From the NCBI GenBank assembly GCA_041678605.1, contig JBAYNW010000024.1, forward strand, positions 1 through 26,281: a stretch of 26,281 nucleotides of DNA, in the 5' to 3' direction. Origin of the DNA: JBAYNW01 sp041678605. Its GTDB lineage: Bacteria > Cyanobacteriota > Vampirovibrionia > Gastranaerophilales > Gastranaerophilaceae. Shown in pieces: positions 21,201 through 26,281 of this stretch. The first letter of the stretch is position 1. Each line of letters starts with the position of its first letter. The position numbers were made by a program, and so were the translations under genes. The notes under the pieces were generated by a model. It was not told where the DNA came from, did no database searches, and was given only the letters and a program-made list of their open reading frames with translations.

Positions 21201-24044
21201 GTGAAAATTAATTCAATTCAAGTAAATTTTAAAGCTAATCCGGAAACAGCAAAAACGCCTCAGAGTGATGCTGTTGTGACTAATCCTATGCAAAAGACAC
21301 AGGATTTGCAAAGTGTTACGCCTGATTATAATGTCAAGGTTCCCCTCAAATATGCTTCTTTAGGTACGGAAGAGCTTCCTTGTTCAACAAAGACATATCT
21401 TTACAAGCTCGAAAACGGGCAGAGAGTTGTAATTATACCTAAAAAAGGGCCGACTGTTGTCAAAACCTACGTTGACGTCGGTTCAATGAACGAGCCGGAC
21501 AAGGTTCGAGGGATTAGCCATTTTATTGAACATAATCTGTTTAACGGTTCGGAAGGGCTTGAAGCCGGCGATTTCTTTGCAACCGTAAATAAGCTCGGAG
21601 CAAGCACTAACGCCTCAACCGGGTTTGCCGCAACAGATTACTATATTGAATCCAATTTATTGAAGAAAAATGACCTTGAAACTGAAATTAAAATCCATGC
21701 CTCAATGCTTGAAACACCCAAGTTTGCTCAAAACATGCTTGATAAAGAGAAAGGGCCGGTTACTTCAGAAATTAACATGATTTTGGATGACCCCGAAAAC
21801 ATTGCAACAAATAACACTTTGAAGCTGCTTTACAACATAAAATCAACCTCAAGAGATATAATCGGCGGAACGGTCGACAACATTAACAAATTAACCCGTG
21901 ATGATGTCATAGATTATTACAAGAGAAATTATTATCCGGCCAATATGACGACAGTAATTACCGGAGAAGTAGACCCCGAGCAGGCAATGGGCTTAGTTTC
22001 AAAATACTTCCGCTCAGCAAGTACAAACCCTAAGCCGAGAAACTTTGAAAAACTTACTCCGATTGAAAACTCGGTCAGAAATGACTTAATTTCCGACAAA
22101 ACAAAAGCCGCTATAGTAAGTTTGGGCTTTAACGGTCCGAAAAACAACGACACAAAAGACAAAATTCTTCTGGATGCGTTCCAGTTTTTCCTTGTGGGTT
22201 CAAGCGTTTCAAGATTAAACAAATCTTTGGAAAAAATCCAAACAAATGCGTTTGTAACCTCTGACAGAATCAGCACAAAGCCTGAAGATAGCTTAGTTGT
22301 ACTGTTTTCAACCCAAACGTCCGAAAGCAATTCGGAAAAGGCTATTAAAACGGTTTTTGAAGAAATAGCCAGCCTTGAAAAAAATCCTCCGACCGAACAG
22401 GAAATAAATATAGTTAAAAAGAAACTAAAACTCAATCTTTCTCAAGCTTTTGAAAGTTCAAGCCTCATTAACTCAATAGTCGGAACAGGCATGCTCGACA
22501 ATGACTTAAAGAGCGTAACCCAATTTGAAAAAGTAATCGACAACCTGACTTCAAAGGACATCGTAGATTTTGCGAAAAAATATTTCGACCTGAATAAAGT
22601 CGCAATTACGGTCGTTCACCCTGATTCTGCGGATATGAAATCAATTAACCAAAATTACGAAAGAGTTCATCACGTCTCTTTTACAGGCAATTCTCAGGAA
22701 ATAAACCGCAAGGAAGCTCTGGATATGGGTAAGGTAAAAAAATACTCAATAACAAATAATTTATCTGTAGCAACTAACGAAATTGACAAAGACCTTGCAA
22801 CCTTCGACTTAAGCCTTTCCGCGGATGTTCCTGCTGATGTAAAAACCGGAGTCAGCAACATTTTGGCGATAATGCTCAATCGCGGGTCAGAATTCAAGGA
22901 CGAAAAAAAATTCTTTACTAACCTTGAAAATCAAGGGATTCAGACATCTTTTGATGCAAACGAAAGAGAAATTTATGTAAACTCCATGTTTCTTCCATCG
23001 GACGGGGTTAACGCCGTAAAAAGTGCCAAAGAAGTACTCCTAAACCCGAGATTTACCGAAGAAGACTTGACATATGCAAAAGATCTTTTGAGGGAAAATA
23101 TCCAAAATATTCCTAAAAATTCGAGGGAAGGACTTTTGAAAGAAATGTTTAAAGGACAGCTTTACGGTATGACTACCGACGAAATCCTCAAAAACATTGA
23201 TAATATTAAATTAGATGAAGTCAGAGGACTTTACCGGTACATTATTAATAATGCCCAAGGTCAGATTGCTATGTCAGGGCCTTTTGAAAAAAATCCGAAC
23301 TTGAAAAATGATTTGTTCAACGAATTAAGCACAGGGTTTCCAACATTGAACCCGTCCAAGCCGAACCTTTTTAACAGTTACACACCTGTTGAAGACAAAA
23401 ATATCGTAATTCAGGAACATTCTAAATCACAGGCTGAAATTCAGATGGGCTACAAATTTAAAACGAATGACAATTTACAGGATTCCGTCACTTTTGAACT
23501 TTTAAACACAATTCTTGGCGGGACTCCTTCTTCAAGGCTGTTTTCAGACTTAAGAGAAAAACAAAAACTTGCCTATCAGGTAAATTCTAAACTCGCTTAC
23601 TTTGACAATTCGGGAGTGTTGTCTTTATTCATCAAAACAACGACGGACGACATGCAAACCGGAGAAAAAAGTTATGATAATTTGAAAAAATCAGTCGACG
23701 GATTTAATAATCACGTACAAAAACTTATGATTGAAAATGTTTCTGCGGATGAGTTGGAAAATGCAAAACTCACTTTGAAGAATAAAATTTTAAATTATTC
23801 TGAATTGACGTCAGATAAAAATACGTCCATTCTGGGCGGGCTAAAATCCTTCTACGGAGTTTCTTTAGACAATCAGGTTCTTGATATGGTTGACAAGATA
23901 ACGGTTGATGATGTTAAGGCAGCAGCTAATTATATATTCAAAACTAACCCTACAATTTCAATAGTGGCAACAAAAAATACTATCGAAAACAATAAGGATT
24001 ATTTGAAATCAATGGGGAATATAGTCGATAAGTCGATAGGTTGA
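21201..24044 (+). CDS. Double M16-family zinc metallopeptidase
   Basis: 947 residues, made of two M16 units in tandem (about 60-510 and 520-940), like pitrilysin-type or single-chain processing peptidases. The first unit has the inverted zinc motif HFIEH (H107, E110, H111) and the distal ligand E190 in VTSEINMIL, so it should be active; the second has no HxxEH and is the usual inactive partner (GGTPSSRLFSDLREKQKLAY is its conserved C-terminal signature). The N-terminus INSIQVNFKANPETAKT is polar, without a signal peptide. Start GTG 21201 is chosen because AAGG lies 8 bases upstream; GTG 21183 lacks a site. The last codons (VDKSIG and stop) lie in the first octamers of an intergenic repeat, so the C-terminus is repeat-encoded. 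Confidence 0.92.
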   Translation: MKINSIQVNFKANPETAKTPQSDAVVTNPMQKTQDLQSVTPDYNVKVPLKYASLGTEELPCSTKTYLYKLENGQRVVIIPKKGPTVVKTYVDVGSMNEPDKVRGISHFIEHNLFNGSEGLEAGDFFATVNKLGASTNASTGFAATDYYIESNLLKKNDLETEIKIHASMLETPKFAQNMLDKEKGPVTSEINMILDDPENIATNNTLKLLYNIKSTSRDIIGGTVDNINKLTRDDVIDYYKRNYYPANMTTVITGEVDPEQAMGLVSKYFRSASTNPKPRNFEKLTPIENSVRNDLISDKTKAAIVSLGFNGPKNNDTKDKILLDAFQFFLVGSSVSRLNKSLEKIQTNAFVTSDRISTKPEDSLVVLFSTQTSESNSEKAIKTVFEEIASLEKNPPTEQEINIVKKKLKLNLSQAFESSSLINSIVGTGMLDNDLKSVTQFEKVIDNLTSKDIVDFAKKYFDLNKVAITVVHPDSADMKSINQNYERVHHVSFTGNSQEINRKEALDMGKVKKYSITNNLSVATNEIDKDLATFDLSLSADVPADVKTGVSNILAIMLNRGSEFKDEKKFFTNLENQGIQTSFDANEREIYVNSMFLPSDGVNAVKSAKEVLLNPRFTEEDLTYAKDLLRENIQNIPKNSREGLLKEMFKGQLYGMTTDEILKNIDNIKLDEVRGLYRYIINNAQGQIAMSGPFEKNPNLKNDLFNELSTGFPTLNPSKPNLFNSYTPVEDKNIVIQEHSKSQAEIQMGYKFKTNDNLQDSVTFELLNTILGGTPSSRLFSDLREKQKLAYQVNSKLAYFDNSGVLSLFIKTTTDDMQTGEKSYDNLKKSVDGFNNHVQKLMIENVSADELENAKLTLKNKILNYSELTSDKNTSILGGLKSFYGVSLDNQVLDMVDKITVDDVKAAANYIFKTNPTISIVATKNTIENNKDYLKSMGNIVDKSIG

Positions 24045-24235
24045 ACGGTTGAAAGGCTTAAAGGATTAAGGGGTGAAGGGCTTTTGGAGAAGTGATTAAG
24101 TGACTGGGTGATTAAGTGATTAAGTGCAACAAAAAAATTAAAACTTTTCTTCTCACGTCTCACCTCTCACGTCTCACCTCTCACGTCTCACGTTTTCCCC
24201 TTCCCAGTTCCCAATTCCCAATTTCCTTTTCCTTT
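24018..24235 (+). repeat. Long octamer/heptamer mosaic (composites A and B joined)
   Basis: Bases 24018-24087 are octamers (GTCGATAA, GTCGATAG, GTTGAACG, GGATTAAG, GGGTGAAG types); 24088-24125 equals the reverse complement of 165-202 base for base; 24148-24234 is the TCTCACG/TCTCACC heptamer tract with one more 14-base unit than the copy at 9050-9090, then TTCCCAG/TTCCCAA heptamers. It starts inside the 3' end of the M16 gene and ends next to the sigF -10. Confidence 0.9.
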
Positions 24236-24241
24236 TTTATA

Positions 24242-24250
24242 TGTTATAAT
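24242..24250 (+). promoter_or_regulatory. Extended -10 promoter of sigF-pilD
   Basis: TGTTATAAT, an exact extended -10, immediately after the heptamer tract; no recognisable -35. Leader of about 25 bases with GGAG (24273-24276). Confidence 0.6.
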
Positions 24251-24282
24251 GATTCTAATTAGAAGACGTATTGGAGATAGTT

Positions 24283-25062
24283 TTGATTAGTCAGGATGAA
24301 AATTTCGCTCAAATCCACGAGTGGCTTGTGACCTACAAAAATTCAACTGATAAAAAGCTGAAAAAACAACTGCAAAATCTGGTTGTAATAGCGTCCATGC
24401 CTTTTGTAAAAAGGATTGCCTGCGGTTTGGCAAGACGTTCGACTGACCCTGTTGATGATTTAATTCAGGTGGGTGCTGTCGGCTTAATCAAGGCGATTGA
24501 TCTTTATAATCCGGAGATTGGCACGAAATTTAAAACCTACGCAACTTACCTGATAACAGGCGAGATAAGACATTATTTAAGAGATAAGGCTTCCATGATT
24601 AAGGCTCCCAGAGAAATTCAGGAACTTGCTTTCAGAATTAACTGCGTTATAAAACAACTGACAGAAGACGGACTGGAGCCGACCTCGGAACAAATTGCAG
24701 AGGCAATGTCGCTGCCGGTGAGCAAAGTTAATGATATAATTGAAGTTGACAGACGCAAAAGCACAATTTCACTTGATCAGGCTTTGATTTTTGAAGATGA
24801 CGACACCATGTCTCTCGCAGACAAAATTCCCTCCGGTGATTATCAGGAATTTTTGAACGCTTATGAAGAAAAAATTATGCTTTCTAACGCTATTTCACAG
24901 CTTAAGCCAAAGTTAAAAGAAGTTATAGAACTCAGTTATTATGAAGATTTAAACCAGCGTCAAATAGCAGAAAGGCTTAATGTTTCTCAGATGCAGGTTT
25001 CAAGACGGCTGAAGCAGGCTTTGGGCGAAATGTATAAGATGATAACCAAGAGGGGAAAATAA
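24283..25062 (+). CDS. sigF: SigF/SigB-type group 3 sigma factor
   Basis: 259 residues. Region 2 is DPVDDLIQVGAVGLIKAIDLYNPEIGTKFKTYATYLITGEIRHYLRD, the form typical of SigB/SigF/SigG and of cyanobacterial SigF; region 3 spans IKAPREIQELAFRIN...EPTSEQIAEAMSLPVSKVNDII; region 4 is LKEVIELSYYEDLNQRQIAERLNVSQMQVSRRLKQAL. Start TTG 24283 is preferred because GGAG ends 6 bases upstream; the in-frame TTG at 24271 overlaps that site. It forms an operon with the prepilin peptidase (one base between stop and start). In Synechocystis SigF controls pilin expression and motility; the same role is inferred here. No anti-sigma factor or antagonist gene is adjacent. The symbol is by family resemblance. Confidence 0.85.
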   Translation: MISQDENFAQIHEWLVTYKNSTDKKLKKQLQNLVVIASMPFVKRIACGLARRSTDPVDDLIQVGAVGLIKAIDLYNPEIGTKFKTYATYLITGEIRHYLRDKASMIKAPREIQELAFRINCVIKQLTEDGLEPTSEQIAEAMSLPVSKVNDIIEVDRRKSTISLDQALIFEDDDTMSLADKIPSGDYQEFLNAYEEKIMLSNAISQLKPKLKEVIELSYYEDLNQRQIAERLNVSQMQVSRRLKQALGEMYKMITKRGK

Positions 25063-25063
25063 T

Positions 25064-26053
25064 TTGGCTTTATTAACGTTTTTAATAATAATTTTATTTT
25101 TTGTATTTTTAATCGGGCTTTGCATCGGAAGTTTCTTAAACGTAGTTATATTGAGAGCTTTCAGCAACGAATCTATCGCTTTTCCGGCTTCAAAATGCCC
25201 GCTGTGTCAAACGCCTCTGAAATGGTACCACAATATTCCCGTTTTATCTTACCTGTTTTTGAGAGGCAAATGTGCGTTCTGCAAAGAAAAAATCAGTATT
25301 CAGTATCCGCTGGTAGAGCTTATTACAGGGTTTTTATTTGTGGCTGTATTTATAAAATTCGGGTTGGATTTTAACGGACTCTTTATGTTAATTTTCACCT
25401 CACTTTTTATTGTTCTGGCGGTTTCTGACATAAAAGAAAAAGTTGTTTTCGACTTTCACACTTACACTCTGGTGATTTTTGGACTGATTTACAATTTGTT
25501 TAATTTCGGCCATTTGTATATGGGTGAGAAAATTATAGCCCTCGGAAATTTTTCCTTTGGGATTAGCAATTCGCTGATTGCCTCTGTTTTGGGAATTTTG
25601 CTGGGGATTGTTGTGATGGAAGCGTTTGCAAGGTTCGGGTATCTTCTTGCGGGAACAAGAGCATTCGGCGAAGGCGACACATACATTGCAGCCGGGCTGG
25701 GTGCGGTTTTCGGCTGGAAATACCTGATAACAATTCTGCTTTATGCTTTTATTATCCAAATCGTTTTCACAATTCCGATTTTTATCAAAAAACTTTATAC
25801 TAAAAAGGATTACAGGACATTAATTTCGTTTTTTGCATTTTTTCTGCTGCTCATTGCTATAAAATGGCTTGATTATGCGGATTTACTCGGCAATTTTGCA
25901 ATCTACGGAGTGACCACTCTGCTTTTATTCGGAATCGGTTTTTATGTTTGCAAAAGAATTCTTGGCGGGCTTAAAGACAAAAGCAGCATGACTTACCTGC
26001 CTTTCGGACCCGCAATGGTTCTGGGCGGAATGATTATGATGTTTTTGCTGTAA
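25064..26053 (+). CDS. pilD: Type IV prepilin peptidase/N-methyltransferase
   Basis: 329 residues, polytopic inner-membrane aspartic protease. N-terminal GSFLNVVILRA, then the zinc-binding methyltransferase loop with two CxxC pairs (CPLC near 45 and CAFC near 70). The catalytic aspartates lie in AVSDIKEKVVFD and in GEGDTYIAAGLGAVFG, which carries the GxGD signature. C-terminal YLPFGPAMVLGGM is typical. It cleaves and methylates type IV pilins and related pseudopilins. It is some 40 residues longer than many homologues, with extra hydrophobic segments between GEGD and the C-terminus. Start is TTG 25064 with AGGGGA 7 bases upstream, one base after the sigma-factor stop, so the two are cotranscribed. 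Pilus genes themselves lie outside the window. Confidence 0.94.
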   Translation: MALLTFLIIILFFVFLIGLCIGSFLNVVILRAFSNESIAFPASKCPLCQTPLKWYHNIPVLSYLFLRGKCAFCKEKISIQYPLVELITGFLFVAVFIKFGLDFNGLFMLIFTSLFIVLAVSDIKEKVVFDFHTYTLVIFGLIYNLFNFGHLYMGEKIIALGNFSFGISNSLIASVLGILLGIVVMEAFARFGYLLAGTRAFGEGDTYIAAGLGAVFGWKYLITILLYAFIIQIVFTIPIFIKKLYTKKDYRTLISFFAFFLLLIAIKWLDYADLLGNFAIYGVTTLLLFGIGFYVCKRILGGLKDKSSMTYLPFGPAMVLGGMIMMFLL

Positions 26054-26070
26054 ATCGGACTATCTTTCGG

Positions 26071-26155
26071 TCGAAGGGCTGAAGGGCTTTTTACGAAGTG
26101 CTTAAGGGGTGAATGGGTGAAGGGTTGAAGGGTTGAACGGCCGAAGGGTTATTTT
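26071..26155 (+). repeat. Octamer mosaic after pilD (composite A, partial)
   Basis: Units GGTCGAAG, GGCTGAAG, GGCTTTTT, GGGTGAAT, GGGTGAAG, GGTTGAAG, GGTTGAAC and GGCCGAAG run in register with few gaps. The block GGCTTTTT followed by GAAGTG matches the same junction at 24078-24095 and, inverted, near 199-212. Confidence 0.85.
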
Positions 26156-26201
26156 TCCTGGGAGCTTACCGAATTTTAATGAAACTTAAATTTCTACTCT
26201 G

Positions 26202-26250
26202 TCAAAGAAGGGATTTTCACGTTAGGGAAAATCCCTTCTTTGAGATTTTT
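26202..26250 (+). terminator. Terminator after the sigF-pilD operon
   Basis: TCAAAGAAGGGATTTTC (26202-26218) pairs perfectly over 17 bases with 26227-26243 around an 8-base loop, followed by GATTTTT. It lies about 150 bases past the pilD stop, beyond the repeat tract, so the repeats would be transcribed. Confidence 0.75.
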
Positions 26251-26281
26251 GCCCGTCAGTTTATCCGCCCTTCAAAATATA

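Noticed and set aside
24148..24234. CRISPR array
   Set aside because: The periodic units are only 7 bases long, adjacent, and there are no 28-37-base repeats with unique spacers and no cas genes.
1..26281. tRNA and rRNA genes
   Set aside because: Scanning the intergenic spaces I found no cloverleaf with a GGTTCGA-type T-arm and 3' acceptor pairing, and no rRNA-like sequence; the GGTTGAA repeats resemble a T-loop only superficially.

Overview
The window looks like chromosomal DNA of a low-GC, non-photosynthetic relative of the cyanobacteria, most likely Candidatus Gastranaerophilales (Vampirovibrionia/Melainabacteria, often gut-associated). This rests on recognition, not on a search. It is suggested by the AT-rich coding style, a SigF-type sigma factor next to a prepilin peptidase, a FlhB/FliA-like pair, secreted-type enzymes that carry a short non-hydrophobic N-terminal tail (IQVNFKA-like) instead of a signal peptide, and mosaics of 7- and 8-base tandem units in the intergenic spaces that recall the short tandem repeats of filamentous cyanobacteria. 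I would put the taxon at about 0.6.

Layout. 1-426 is non-coding and holds a repeat mosaic. 433-1800 (+) is a GAF/HD-GYP protein whose HD, HHE and GYP motifs are all altered, ending in a strong bidirectional terminator. 1894-6465 (-) reads, in transcription order, MsbA-type ABC exporter, DUF1015 protein and DUF2142 membrane protein. 6542-8492 (-) is a small defence-like island: a RelE/ParE-type toxin overlapped by a MerR-type putative antitoxin, then a solitary HsdR-N-type nuclease-like protein, each unit with a good promoter. 8602-8844 (-) is a small exported Cys-rich protein. 8845-9317 holds a repeat mosaic, the pnp promoter and a structured pnp leader. 9318-11456 (+) is PNPase. 11561-11928 (+) is a pair of tiny membrane proteins bracketed by two copies of the same hairpin. 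fabI (-) and ruvA (+) diverge from a region with a perfect palindrome. They are followed by a cytoplasmic-looking 5'-nucleotidase-type phosphoesterase (+), an orphan histidine kinase (-), gmk-coaBC (+), flhB and a FliA-like sigma factor (-), deoC (-), a double M16 metallopeptidase (+), and sigF-pilD (+).

How it fits together. Most genes are housekeeping: RNA turnover (pnp), fatty-acid synthesis (fabI), recombination (ruvA), GMP and CoA synthesis (gmk, coaBC) and deoxyribose breakdown (deoC). Two modules concern the cell surface: flhB with a motility sigma factor, and sigF with the type IV prepilin peptidase. The most unusual material is (i) the repeat family, which fills at least five intergenic gaps, encodes the C-terminal residues of two proteins and lies inside the DUF1015 gene, (ii) the MerR/RelE pair beside a lone nuclease, (iii) the degenerate HD-GYP protein, (iv) FlhB with NPIH in place of the NPTH self-cleavage motif, and (v) the structured pnp leader.

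Limits: all assignments are by eye. No alignment, folding or database search was run, and start codons were chosen by ribosome binding site and family N-terminus.
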